Shown in pieces: positions 42,562-50,883 of a stretch of 64,000 nt of DNA. The DNA comes from Paludibacteraceae bacterium (GTDB lineage Bacteria; Bacteroidota; Bacteroidia; Bacteroidales; Paludibacteraceae). Below the pieces are notes generated by a model. That model was not told where the DNA came from and did no database searches. It saw only the letters and a list, made by a program, of their open reading frames with translations. How positions within the stretch are numbered: position 1 is the stretch's first letter; each line of letters starts with the position of its first letter. The stretch spans positions 54,523 through 118,522 of the forward strand of contig JAFTXV010000005.1 of the NCBI GenBank assembly GCA_017461505.1. Direction: 5' to 3'. The translations under genes and the position numbers were made by a program.

Positions 42562-44295
42562 ATGAAGTGCTTGAGATATATAGTCTTGCTGGTGAGTGTG
42601 CTGCTTGTTGCTGCATGCGAGCAACTTCCTTTGCCCGATACAGAGTTGATTTTGGCAAAACAAGGAACAGTAGAGCTAACCGACAACTCTGCAGTGATAG
42701 AGATAGAGTTTCACCCTACTGCTGCCACTATTCAGACCGTTACAGCCTGCTATACTGGTGGACTCAAGAAGGAGATGACACATGTCAAGGGGTTAGTCTA
42801 TCGTGTAGAGTTGAAGAATCTGCAGAGCGATACGGAATACCATGTGTATTATGAGGTATCCAATGTGTTCTCTACCGTAGTGGTGACTGGTAACTATAGT
42901 TTCAAAACCGCCAAGAAAGGAGAAAAACCAGATAATCCAAATACTCCTACAGCAACTCCTGAATATGTGGACTTGGGCTTGCCAAGTGGTGTGAAATGGG
43001 CTACATTCAACGTGGGTGCCACCAAACCGGAAGAGTACGGTGATTACTTCGCATGGGGAGAAACAGAGCCAAAAGAATTGTATGATTGGAGTACATATAA
43101 ATGGTGCGACGGATCATATAATACGCTAACTAAGTATAATACCGATAGTGAATATGGTGTAGTCGATAATAAAAAGATTCTTGAGTCATCTGATGATGCA
43201 GCGACTGCTAATTGGGGTGGCGATTGGCGTATGCCTTCTACTGAGGAATGGAATGAATTACTAAGTCATTGTTCGTTGAAGTGGGAAGAGCGCAATGGCG
43301 TGTCAGGTGTAGCTTTAGTCAGTGTGCAAAATGGGAATAGCCTCTTTTTGCCTGCAGCTGGTGTCTATTATTATGACAATGGTTTAGTTAACCTGAATGT
43401 AGAGGGTTGGTATCGTACAAATTCTCTTGATGAGAGTCGTGGTACAATCAGTTTAGGCTTTTCTTATACTGGTTCTATCAATTGGTACGCCAATGATCGT
43501 TGTTTCGGACAACCTGTGCGGCCTGTATATGATGCGCGTGGAGACGAAACTATCAATGAGCCTTATTTTTCAGTGAGTGAAACCCAAAAAGTGACTTTCT
43601 CTCCTGGTAACTTGCAATATCATCCAGCAAATAACGAGTGGCGTTTTGCTCCTAGTCAATTGGATTATATTGGTACTGCAAATAGCAATTGTTCTTCTAC
43701 TTATAATGGTTGGTTAGATTTATTTGGTTGGAGTACAAGTGCTACAAATTTTGGTGTAAGTACTTCTTACGATGAAAATGATTACTCAGGTTCATTTGTT
43801 GATTGGGGTACGAATACGATTGGAAATGATGCTCCTAATACATGGCGTACATTGACTTATGATGAGTGGTATTATCTCCGATATGATCGTACTAATGCTA
43901 ATAATTTAGTAGGTGTAGCTCAGGTGAATGGTGTGAATGGTTTGATCTTCCTGCCAGATAATTGGACATGTCCATCAGGTGTTTCTTTTGAGGCCGTTTT
44001 TCATATTAGTAGTGGTGTAGATAATTACGCAGCTTGTCAAACCTTTACTGCTGAGCAATGGTCTAAGTTAGAGGCTGCAGGTGCAGTTTTCCTCCCCGCT
44101 GCGGGTTATCGCGCCGGCTCCGCTGTGGACGGCGTGCGGCAGCGCGGCTACTATTGGTCTGCCACTGAGGACATTTATGCCACTGAGGACATTAGCAACT
44201 TCGTGTTCCAGCTCTTTTTCTACTCGCACGAAGCGGACATGAGCAGCAGACTTCGCTACACCGGAAGCAGTGTCCGTCTCGTTAAGGATTTATAA
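42562..44295 (+). CDS. Lipoprotein with two 'major paralogous' (C-type-lectin-like) domains
   Basis: A lipobox LLVAAC (Cys 19) and an Ig/fibronectin-like domain (residues ~30-120) lead to two repeats of the Bacteroidota/Fibrobacter 'major paralogous domain': the first from YVDLGLPSGVKWATFNVGAT to GQPVRPVYD, the second from VTFSPGNLQYHPANNEW to SSVRLVKDL. The last ~190 bp (from about 44095) are far richer in G+C than the rest, contain a 15-bp direct repeat (GCCACTGAGGACATT at two places), and end in the SVRLV motif seen in variable lectin-fold proteins. A 16-bp perfect hairpin follows at once. It could be the target gene of a diversity-generating retroelement; see findings. Confidence 0.85.
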   Translation: MKCLRYIVLLVSVLLVAACEQLPLPDTELILAKQGTVELTDNSAVIEIEFHPTAATIQTVTACYTGGLKKEMTHVKGLVYRVELKNLQSDTEYHVYYEVSNVFSTVVVTGNYSFKTAKKGEKPDNPNTPTATPEYVDLGLPSGVKWATFNVGATKPEEYGDYFAWGETEPKELYDWSTYKWCDGSYNTLTKYNTDSEYGVVDNKKILESSDDAATANWGGDWRMPSTEEWNELLSHCSLKWEERNGVSGVALVSVQNGNSLFLPAAGVYYYDNGLVNLNVEGWYRTNSLDESRGTISLGFSYTGSINWYANDRCFGQPVRPVYDARGDETINEPYFSVSETQKVTFSPGNLQYHPANNEWRFAPSQLDYIGTANSNCSSTYNGWLDLFGWSTSATNFGVSTSYDENDYSGSFVDWGTNTIGNDAPNTWRTLTYDEWYYLRYDRTNANNLVGVAQVNGVNGLIFLPDNWTCPSGVSFEAVFHISSGVDNYAACQTFTAEQWSKLEAAGAVFLPAAGYRAGSAVDGVRQRGYYWSATEDIYATEDISNFVFQLFFYSHEADMSSRLRYTGSSVRLVKDL

Positions 44296-44331
44296 AATTT
44301 TGCTGAACGCTTCTAGCGTTCAGCAAAATTT
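44295..44331. other. Perfect 16-bp hairpin just after the variable-like gene
   Basis: Arms AAATTTTGCTGAACGC and GCGTTCAGCAAAATTT enclose the loop TTCTA; the left arm begins on the last base of the stop codon. There is no clear T-run beyond the stem, so it may be a terminator or the cruciform that follows DGR variable repeats. Confidence 0.9.
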
Positions 44332-44411
44332 AAGGGCATAAAAAATTTGGCTTTTGTTCGCAGGCATAGCCACGACAAAAGCCAGTGGTGATAGCGAGAA
44401 GGTATAGTTAA

Positions 44412-44499
44412 ACTATGGCGAGGTTCCAATCAGGTTCCAATCAGGTTCCGATGAGCTTCCGATGGAAGTAGGGGGCAAGTAAGTGGCAAGAAGGTGGAA
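44412..44499. repeat. 11-bp tandem repeat array, 8 units
   Basis: Plus-strand units: ACTATGGCGAG, GTTCCAATCAG (twice), GTTCCGATGAG, CTTCCGATGGA, AGTAGGGGGCA, AGTAAGTGGCA, AGAAGGTGGAA. The reverse complement aligns unit for unit with the array at 16761-16837. Confidence 0.88.
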
Positions 44500-44555
44500 G
44501 TAATAGGGAATTAAGAATTTTGAATTAAGAATTTTGAGCAAAAAATTGTTTTTAT

Positions 44556-44586
44556 TTGCACATATCAAAACTTTTTACTACCTTTG
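44556..44586 (+). promoter_or_regulatory. Promoter of TPR gene
   Basis: TTG (44556-44558), N20, TACCTTTG (44579-44586), 46 bp before ATG 44633. Confidence 0.75.
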
Positions 44587-44632
44587 CAGGGTTATTTGGA
44601 AAGTAATATAGAATAATTAATACAAAAAGAAT

Positions 44633-45310
44633 ATGGCAAAGACAAAAGTAACAAAAGAGGATCAAAACTTGGAGAACGTACAAGAGGCCCTCAACACCAC
44701 CAGTGCGTGGATCGAGAAAAATCAAAACAAACTGACTTGGGCTGTGACTATCATTGTAGCAGTAGTAGTGGGTGTGTTGGCACTCAATACCTATGTGATT
44801 AAGCCAAAAGCAGTAGAGGTAAGCAACGAGAATGCTAAAGCAGTGACCTACTTTATGCAAGGCGATTGGGAGAAAGCTTTGAACGGCGATGATGCAGAGT
44901 GCATTGGCTTCCAAGCAATTGCAGATGAGTATGAGATGTATCAAGGTGGTAAGTTGGCTGCTCTCTATGCTGGCGTTTGCTACTACCAATTGGGTCAATA
45001 CGAGGATGCTGCTGCCTACCTCAGCAAGTTCTCAGCCAAAGACTTGACCATTGAGCCAGCTGCATTGCAACTCTTGGGCGATGCATACGTGCAAATGGAA
45101 GAGTATGACAAGGCTGCAAAAGCATTTGAGGTTGCGGCTAATTCTGGCAACGAATTGATTGCTCCTATGAGTTTGATGAAAGCAGGTAAGGTATATCTTG
45201 AACTTGGCAACAATGCTGCTGCTAAGAAAGCTTTTGAGACCGTTAAGGCTCAATATCCTACTTCTGCTGAAGCTCAAGATGCAGATAAATATATCGCTAT
45301 TGCCGAGTAA
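44633..45310 (+). CDS. Membrane-anchored tetratricopeptide repeat protein
   Basis: A cytoplasmic N-terminus with helical charge, one membrane helix (about residues 33-55, WAVTIIVAVVVGVLALN), then outer TPR units: YEMYQGGKLAALYAGVCYYQL, PAALQLLGDAYVQMEEYDKA and KAGKVYLELGNNAAAKKAFE. The arrangement resembles YfgM/BamD-like anchored TPR proteins of 200-230 residues. It probably mediates protein contacts in the periplasm; partners are unknown. ribH follows 55 bp later, across an 8-bp repeat array. Confidence 0.87.
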   Translation: MAKTKVTKEDQNLENVQEALNTTSAWIEKNQNKLTWAVTIIVAVVVGVLALNTYVIKPKAVEVSNENAKAVTYFMQGDWEKALNGDDAECIGFQAIADEYEMYQGGKLAALYAGVCYYQLGQYEDAAAYLSKFSAKDLTIEPAALQLLGDAYVQMEEYDKAAKAFEVAANSGNELIAPMSLMKAGKVYLELGNNAAAKKAFETVKAQYPTSAEAQDADKYIAIAE

Positions 45311-45315
45311 TTGTC

Positions 45316-45355
45316 GATTAGACGGTTAAACGGTTAGGCGGTTAAACAGTTATAA
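45316..45355. repeat. 8-bp tandem repeat between TPR and ribH genes
   Basis: Units GATTAGAC, GGTTAAAC, GGTTAGGC, GGTTAAAC, AGTTATAA, filling most of the gap. Confidence 0.75.
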
Positions 45356-45364
45356 ATAAGATTT

Positions 45365-45901
45365 ATGACAACAGATTTATCGCGATATGATGCGAATGAA
45401 TTGCCTAGCGCTGACGTGCTTAAACGTCAGCGCTATGCTATTGTAGTAGCAGATTGGAACAGCGAGATTACCCACGCTTTGGCGCAAGGTGCGATAGATA
45501 CCCTGCTCAAACATGGCGTGCAAGAGGAGAATATCGACGTGATGCATGTGCCAGGTACGGTGGAGCTGACCTATGGTGCGGCACAGTATGTCTCTGGTCG
45601 CAAAAAAGGCGGTATGTTGATGGGCTGTGGCGTGGATGCTGTGATAGTGATTGGATGTGTGATTAAAGGCGATACACCGCACTTTGATTATGTATGCCAG
45701 TCGGTTACTCAAGGCGTGACACTGCTCAATGCACAAGGTGCAATGTGGACAGGGCAAAGCACAGTCAATTATTGCCCCGTGATTTTTTCTGTCTTGACCA
45801 CCTTGGACAAGCAACAAGCGCTCGACCGCGCTGGCGGTCGCCTCGGCAATAAGGGCGTGGAAGGTGCTGTGACAGCCATCAAGATGGCTAATCTTGTTTA
45901 G
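45365..45901 (+). CDS. ribH: 6,7-dimethyl-8-ribityllumazine synthase
   Basis: RibH makes the lumazine precursor of riboflavin and forms hollow capsids. The 178 residues include the core strand [41 protein letters not shown] (catalytic His) and [16 protein letters not shown]. The N-terminal ~22 residues before the core are encoded in part by a perfect 12-bp hairpin (45406-45435). No FMN-riboswitch fold is visible upstream. Aspartate kinase follows on the same strand. Confidence 0.95.
   Translation: MTTDLSRYDANELPSADVLKRQRYAIVVADWNSEITHALAQGAIDTLLKHGVQEENIDVMHVPGTVELTYGAAQYVSGRKKGGMLMGCGVDAVIVIGCVIKGDTPHFDYVCQSVTQGVTLLNAQGAMWTGQSTVNYCPVIFSVLTTLDKQQALDRAGGRLGNKGVEGAVTAIKMANLV
45406..45435 (+). 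other. Perfect 12-bp hairpin inside the 5' end of ribH
   Basis: TAGCGCTGACGT (45406-45417) and ACGTCAGCGCTA (45424-45435) with the loop GCTTAA. It lies about 40 bases after the start codon, within the coding part before the conserved core. Confidence 0.9.
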
Positions 45902-45918
45902 GTTCTGGAGTTTAGTGC

Positions 45919-47148
45919 ATGAAAGTATATAAGTTTGGTGGTGCTTCGGTGAAGGATGCCAACGGCGTTCGCAACCTAAAGGAGATTGTTGCTCAGTCGA
46001 GCGACGATCTGATGGTGGTGATCTCTGCTATGGGCAAGACTACCAATGCCTTGGAGCGCGTGGTGGCAGCCCTATCCAAGGGGGATGAGCAGACCGCAGA
46101 AACGGAATGGTTGGGCGTGTTGGATCAACATGTCTATACTATGCAAGACCTTGGGCTTCAGCCTAATGTGGATGTTCGTTTGCCTATGATGCCCGAATAT
46201 AATACGGAGTGGAGCTACGACCAGAACTATGACCAGATTGTGAGTTGGGGCGAGATTATGTCCACGCAGATTGTAGCTGTTTATCTGCTCAAAAGCGGTA
46301 TCCCGACTGAGTGGTGGAATATGCCTAAGCTTTTGCAGACCGATGACATATGGCGCGAAGCGCAAGTGGATTTGCAGACTTCGGCGCAAGTGATTCGTGC
46401 AGGCTGGGATAGAGCGAAAAGACCACATGTAGTTGTAGCACAAGGATTTATCGGCGGTACTGCGGGTGGATTGCGTACCACACTTGGTCGCGAGGGATCG
46501 GATTATACAGCAGCATTGTTGGGCAACTTCTTGGATGCCGAGTCGGTAACGATCTGGAAGGATGTACCCGGTATCTTGAATGCAGACCCCCGATTGGTTG
46601 CCAACACTATCAAGATTGACCAACTGACCTATCATGATGCGGTGGAATTAGCTTATAGCGGCGCACAAGTGATTCACCCTAAGACCATCCGTCCGCTAGA
46701 AAATAAGAAGATACCGCTATATGTCAAGCCATTTGGCGATCCTACGGCTGCAGGATCTGTGATTACAGAGAATGCCAAGCCAATCAATGTGCCAGTGTAT
46801 ATATGGCGTATGAACCAAGTGCTGATAACCTTGCGCGCAAAAGATTTTGCGTTCGTGCTAGAGGAGAGCTTGAGTCATATCTTTGGAATAATCCACGCGA
46901 ATCGCTTGCGCGTGTCGTTGATCCAATCGAGTGCAGTCACCATTTCGGTATGTGTCGATAATACCCGTTTTGTGGCACAAGCCATTGAGCAACTACAAGA
47001 TGCGTATCGCGTGACTTGGAATGACAACCTGAGCCTGCTCACCGTGCGCGGCACTACGCCTGAAATCCTCAAGCGTGAGCAAGAGGGTAGGGATATACTA
47101 TTGAGTCAATTAACCCGCCGTACGGCGAAACTTGTGATAAAAGATTAA
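45919..47148 (+). CDS. Aspartate kinase
   Basis: Phosphorylates aspartate, the first step to lysine, threonine, methionine and diaminopimelate. The N-terminal kinase motif KVYKFGGASVKDA, SAMGKTTNALE, FIGGTAGGLRTTLGREGSDYTAALLG and WKDVPGILNADPR are clear. The C-terminal region has two ACT-like segments (about residues 300-400). At 409 residues it is the short Bacteroidota type without a fused dehydrogenase. The following YitT gene starts 5 bp later; a joint role is not known. Confidence 0.93.
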   Translation: MKVYKFGGASVKDANGVRNLKEIVAQSSDDLMVVISAMGKTTNALERVVAALSKGDEQTAETEWLGVLDQHVYTMQDLGLQPNVDVRLPMMPEYNTEWSYDQNYDQIVSWGEIMSTQIVAVYLLKSGIPTEWWNMPKLLQTDDIWREAQVDLQTSAQVIRAGWDRAKRPHVVVAQGFIGGTAGGLRTTLGREGSDYTAALLGNFLDAESVTIWKDVPGILNADPRLVANTIKIDQLTYHDAVELAYSGAQVIHPKTIRPLENKKIPLYVKPFGDPTAAGSVITENAKPINVPVYIWRMNQVLITLRAKDFAFVLEESLSHIFGIIHANRLRVSLIQSSAVTISVCVDNTRFVAQAIEQLQDAYRVTWNDNLSLLTVRGTTPEILKREQEGRDILLSQLTRRTAKLVIKD

Positions 47149-47152
47149 TACA

Positions 47153-48262
47153 ATGAATAACACAGTAAAGCAGTACTTTTCAATAGGTTATTGGAAAGAA
47201 TTACTATTGGAGTTTGTACACGCATTGGGTACAAAGAAGTTTTGGAAAGAGTTGGTGGTGATGACCATTGGTATTACCATTGGAGCAGCTGCGGTGTATT
47301 ATTTCTTGATGCCGAGCCATCTGATTATTGGTACTATTTCGGGATTAAGTATTGTTATTAATACCCTTATTGGTGGTAATGCCGACACGTTCTCTTACTT
47401 GGTAATGGCCATTAATGCTGTATTGCTGGTGATGGCTTTCTTGCTGATAGGCAATGAGTTTGGAGCGAAGACGGTCTATACCGCTATGATTCTTGGTCCG
47501 CTGACCCAATTATGGGATCGCATTTATCCTTATACCAATCTTACTCACCGTGTGATTGAGAATCCTGACGTGTTGGCGCAATTGCAGGCTGGGCAGACTG
47601 TGATGGATATGAATGGCAATCCATATTTATTGAGTCGTGCGGGAGAGGTGCTTGAGCAGGTGAAAGACTCAGTTATGTCTGCAGGCTTAGGAATGGGAGA
47701 TGTATGGTTTGATTTGATTTGCTTTGTCTTGTTGCTATCGGTTAGCCAAACGATAGAGTTCCGTGTGAATGCATCTACAGGCGGCTTGGATATCTTGGCG
47801 AAGATTATCAATAAGTTCTTGCACTTTGATATCGGCATGTCGGTGTCCATTGGTGGTGCTCTGATCTGCTGTACTGCATTCTTAATCAACGACTTCCGCA
47901 TGGTAGTGATAGGTTTGATAGGTACATGGCTTAATGGTATAGTTATTAACTACTTTACTGCCTCCATGGATCGTCGTAAACGCGTTTGTATCATCACGCG
48001 CGAACATGATAAGGTGCGACAATATATTGTACATACCTTGTTGCGTGGCTGTTCACTCTACCGAGTGGAAGGAGGATATAGTGGCGAGGAATATATAGAG
48101 ATTCAAGCGTTGCTCACACAAGAGGAGTTCGCCAATGTGCTTGCTTTTATGCGTGAAAATAATATCCAGGCATTCACTACCGCTGGTAACTGCTCGGAGG
48201 TGTATGGTCTATGGGCAAAACACAGAAAACGTCACGGAAAGCTAGAAGTTGAAAATGATTAA
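47153..48262 (+). CDS. YitT family membrane protein (DUF2179)
   Basis: About six helices in the first ~275 residues (YYFLMPSHLIIGTISGLSIVIN, YLVMAINAVLLVMAFLLIG, ASTGGLDILAKIINKFLH) followed by the soluble DUF2179 domain (RKRVCIITREHDKVRQYI, GCSLYRVEGGYSGEE). The order is that of YitT/DUF161 proteins; their transport substrate is not established. A central loop of ~70 residues between helices is longer than usual. Length 369. The next gene, a nucleotidyltransferase, begins 19 bp later. Confidence 0.9.
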   Translation: MNNTVKQYFSIGYWKELLLEFVHALGTKKFWKELVVMTIGITIGAAAVYYFLMPSHLIIGTISGLSIVINTLIGGNADTFSYLVMAINAVLLVMAFLLIGNEFGAKTVYTAMILGPLTQLWDRIYPYTNLTHRVIENPDVLAQLQAGQTVMDMNGNPYLLSRAGEVLEQVKDSVMSAGLGMGDVWFDLICFVLLLSVSQTIEFRVNASTGGLDILAKIINKFLHFDIGMSVSIGGALICCTAFLINDFRMVVIGLIGTWLNGIVINYFTASMDRRKRVCIITREHDKVRQYIVHTLLRGCSLYRVEGGYSGEEYIEIQALLTQEEFANVLAFMRENNIQAFTTAGNCSEVYGLWAKHRKRHGKLEVEND

Positions 48263-48280
48263 TTCTTAAAACTACATACA

Positions 48281-49183
48281 ATGAAACCTACATTATTTAT
48301 TCTTGCGGCAGGCATGGGTAGCCGCTATGGTGGACTCAAGCAATTGGATGGACTAGGTCCAAATGGTGAAACAATCATGGATTATAGCGTGTTCGACGCG
48401 ATGCGCGCTGGTTTCGGCAAAGTGGTGTTCGTAATTCGTAAAGATTTCGAAGAAGACTTCCGTCGTGTGGTGCTCAGCAAATATGAGAACCATGTGCCAT
48501 GCGAAGTGTGTTTCCAAGGTATCGACTGCTTGCCAGAGGGTTTTACCCGCAATCCAGAGCGTACCAAGCCGTGGGGTACTAATCACGCAGTGTTGATGGC
48601 GAAAGACCTTATTAATGAGCCATTTATGGTAATTAATGCCGATGATTTCTATGGTAAAGAATCCTTTGAAGTAATGGCAAAATTCTTGTTGTCTGTTCAT
48701 GGAGAGCAAGGTAAATACTGCATGGCTGGTTACCGAGTGGGCAACACGCTGAGCGAACATGGTACGGTGAGCCGTGGTGTGTGTGCAACCGACAAAATGG
48801 GCTTCCTCACCGATGTGGTGGAGCGTACTGCTATCGAATCTAGGGATGGACATATCGTTTTTCCTGATGAGAATGGTAATGAAGTGGAGATTCCATTTGA
48901 CACCCCTGTTAGTATGAATATGTGGGGCTTCACGCCAGAATACTTCCAATATACCGAAGAAGCGTTCAAGGAATTTTTGACAAAATACGGACAAGAACTC
49001 AAGACGGAGTTCTATATCCCAACTTTGGTCAATGACCTCATCAAGGCTGGCAAAGCAACTTGTCAGGTGTTGGATACCCCTGCTAAGTGGTTTGGCGTGA
49101 CCTATGCTAATGACCGTCAAATGGTAGTAGAGAAAATCCAAGCCTTGGTGGATGCGGATGTATATCCAAGCAAACTCTTCTAA
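48281..49183 (+). CDS. Nucleotide-sugar pyrophosphorylase family protein
   Basis: A GT-A-like nucleotidyltransferase of 300 residues: FILAAGMGSRYGGLKQLDG is the NTP loop, MVINADDFYGKESFE the metal-binding acidic pair, and MNMWGFTPEYF the acceptor strand. It belongs to the UDP-sugar/hexose-1-phosphate uridylyl- or thymidylyltransferase superfamily; which sugar it activates cannot be told. It directly precedes galE, so an activated hexose for envelope glycans is the best inference. Confidence 0.88.
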   Translation: MKPTLFILAAGMGSRYGGLKQLDGLGPNGETIMDYSVFDAMRAGFGKVVFVIRKDFEEDFRRVVLSKYENHVPCEVCFQGIDCLPEGFTRNPERTKPWGTNHAVLMAKDLINEPFMVINADDFYGKESFEVMAKFLLSVHGEQGKYCMAGYRVGNTLSEHGTVSRGVCATDKMGFLTDVVERTAIESRDGHIVFPDENGNEVEIPFDTPVSMNMWGFTPEYFQYTEEAFKEFLTKYGQELKTEFYIPTLVNDLIKAGKATCQVLDTPAKWFGVTYANDRQMVVEKIQALVDADVYPSKLF

Positions 49184-49218
49184 AATAGAATATTAACTAC
49201 TAATTATTAACTATCTAG

Positions 49219-50244
49219 ATGGCAAGAATTCTCGTTACAGGCGGTACTGGCTACATTGGTTCACACACAACTGTCGAACTCATGCAGCAAGGTTATGATG
49301 TGGTGATTGTGGACAACTTGAGCAACTCCAATGCGGATGTGTTGGATGGTATAGAGGCTATAGTGGGTACTCGTCCGCCTTTTGAGCAGGTGGACTGCAA
49401 CGATGCTGTAGCCATGGCGGATGTGTTTGCACGTTACACAGATATTGTGGGTGTAATCCACTTTGCGGCTAGCAAGGCTGTGGGTGAGTCGGTGGAGCAA
49501 CCGCTCTTGTACTACCGCAACAATCTCATGTCGCTCGTTACACTCCTTGAGCAGATGAAGGCGCACAATGTGCATAATATCGTCTTCTCTAGTTCGTGCA
49601 CCGTGTATGGTCAGCCCACTCCAGAGCACTTGCCTGTGGATGAGACGGCTCCTATACAGGTGGCATTGTCGCCGTATGGCAATACCAAACAGATCAACGA
49701 AGAGATTATTCGTGATGAGGCGCATGCCGATAAGTCGCTGCAAGCCACTATTTTACGCTACTTTAATCCTATTGGTGCACACCCATCGGCTATGATAGGA
49801 GAACTGCCTAATGGTGTGCCACAAAACCTCTTGCCTTTTGTCACACAAACGGCTATTGGTTTGCGCAAGGAGCTCAAGGTGTTTGGCAACGACTACAATA
49901 CTCCTGATGGCTCATGTATCCGCGATTATATCTATGTCGTGGATCTTGCTAAGGCTCATGTGAAGGCGGTGGAACGTATGCTTAGTGGTACTGCTCTTGA
50001 CCAAGTAGAGGTATTCAACCTTGGTACGGGTCGTGGATTAAGTGTCTTGGAGATTCTTAATACCTTTATGCAGGTTACAGGTGTGAATGTGCCATATCAG
50101 ATTGTAGGACGCCGCGAAGGAGATATTGAGCAAGTATGGGCAAAACCTGACAAAGCTAACAATGTGCTGGGATGGAAAGCCGATACACCTATCGAACAAG
50201 TGCTACAGAGTGCTTGGAAATGGGAACAAAAACTCCGTTCGTAA
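49219..50244 (+). CDS. galE: UDP-glucose 4-epimerase
   Basis: GalE interconverts UDP-glucose and UDP-galactose using bound NAD. The Rossmann start RILVTGGTGYIGSHT, FSSSCTVYGQP (catalytic Ser) and the YGNTKQINEEI YxxxK motif are present, as is RYFNPIGAHPSAMIGE. The 341 residues are normal for the extended SDR family. It follows the nucleotidyltransferase gene, making a two-gene sugar-nucleotide unit, and is convergent with rsmD. Confidence 0.96.
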   Translation: MARILVTGGTGYIGSHTTVELMQQGYDVVIVDNLSNSNADVLDGIEAIVGTRPPFEQVDCNDAVAMADVFARYTDIVGVIHFAASKAVGESVEQPLLYYRNNLMSLVTLLEQMKAHNVHNIVFSSSCTVYGQPTPEHLPVDETAPIQVALSPYGNTKQINEEIIRDEAHADKSLQATILRYFNPIGAHPSAMIGELPNGVPQNLLPFVTQTAIGLRKELKVFGNDYNTPDGSCIRDYIYVVDLAKAHVKAVERMLSGTALDQVEVFNLGTGRGLSVLEILNTFMQVTGVNVPYQIVGRREGDIEQVWAKPDKANNVLGWKADTPIEQVLQSAWKWEQKLRS

Positions 50245-50289
50245 ATACGAACAAATCTATACCTTTACCGAAGGTTGCGGCGTACTATC

Positions 50290-50820
50290 TTACTGGAAAA
50301 ATGTGAAATGTACGCTTCCGTAGCTACGTTGTTCTACAAAGTGCGGATGATTGTAAAAGTCATTTGCCTTCGAGTGCTCCAATACGAAATATCCGCCATC
50401 TTTCAATATCCCTTGTTCAAAAATCAAGTCGGGCAGAGTGGGTAGCAGTTCTAAATCGTATGGAGGGTCGGCGTATATAAAGTCATACTTCACGTGGCAC
50501 GCCTTCACAAACTTAAACACATCTCCTCGAATTAAATGTAAGTTCTTGACACCCAGTTGCTTACAACAAGAGATAATGAAGTTTTGTTGGGTATGTGCCA
50601 TCTCCACTGCTGTCACCTCGCGTGCACCACGTGATATAAATTCCAATCCAATACCTCCCGTACCAGCAAATAGATCTAGCATATCTACACCCTCAAAATC
50701 CATACGATTGGTAAGGAGGTTAAACAAACTCTCCTTGGCAAAATCCGTAGTAGGACGTGCTGTGATATTTTTAGGGGGCATCAACCGACGCCCCCTAAAT
50801 GTTCCTGAAATAATTCTCAT
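50290..50820 (-). CDS. rsmD: 16S rRNA (guanine(966)-N2)-methyltransferase RsmD
   Basis: RsmD methylates G966 of 16S rRNA. The protein (176 residues) has the N-terminal signature RIISGTFRGRRLMPPK and RPTTDFAKESLFNLL, the SAM-binding MLDLFAGTGGIGLEFISRGA and the catalytic DPPY in FIYADPPYDLELL. Codons 8-17 form a perfect 10-bp hairpin (50770-50799). It is convergent with galE. Confidence 0.94.
   Translation of the reverse strand: MRIISGTFRGRRLMPPKNITARPTTDFAKESLFNLLTNRMDFEGVDMLDLFAGTGGIGLEFISRGAREVTAVEMAHTQQNFIISCCKQLGVKNLHLIRGDVFKFVKACHVKYDFIYADPPYDLELLPTLPDLIFEQGILKDGGYFVLEHSKANDFYNHPHFVEQRSYGSVHFTFFQ
50770..50799 (-). other. Perfect 10-bp hairpin in the 5' coding part of rsmD
   Basis: TTTAGGGGGC and GCCCCCTAAA flank a 10-base loop. 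Part of the sequence encodes the conserved RGR motif, so chance is possible. Confidence 0.85.
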
Positions 50821-50828
50821 ATTTCTTG

Positions 50829-50882
50829 CCTATAGCCTATAACCTATAGCCCCAAGGGCTTCCTATAGCCTATAACCTAAAT
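50829..50882. repeat. 7-bp tandem repeat with a central hairpin
   Basis: CCTATAG, CCTATAA, CCTATAG, then a 12-base block forming the hairpin AGCCC-CAA-GGGCT with its flank, then CCTATAG, CCTATAA, CCTAAAT. It fills the gap between rsmD and the upstream gene. Confidence 0.8.
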
Positions 50883-50883
50883 A

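Larger units (their letters stand above)
44332..44632. other. Non-coding stretch before the TPR gene
   Basis: I see no gene here. It holds an inverted repeat GGCTTTTGT/ACAAAAGCC (44349-44383), the 11-bp array at 44412-44499, a doubled GAATTAAGAATTTT near 44508-44537 and the promoter at 44556. Confidence 0.75.

Noticed and set aside
44332-44632. DGR template repeat or RT gene in the window
   Set aside because: No stretch resembles the variable cassette and no reverse-transcriptase motif is found on either strand.
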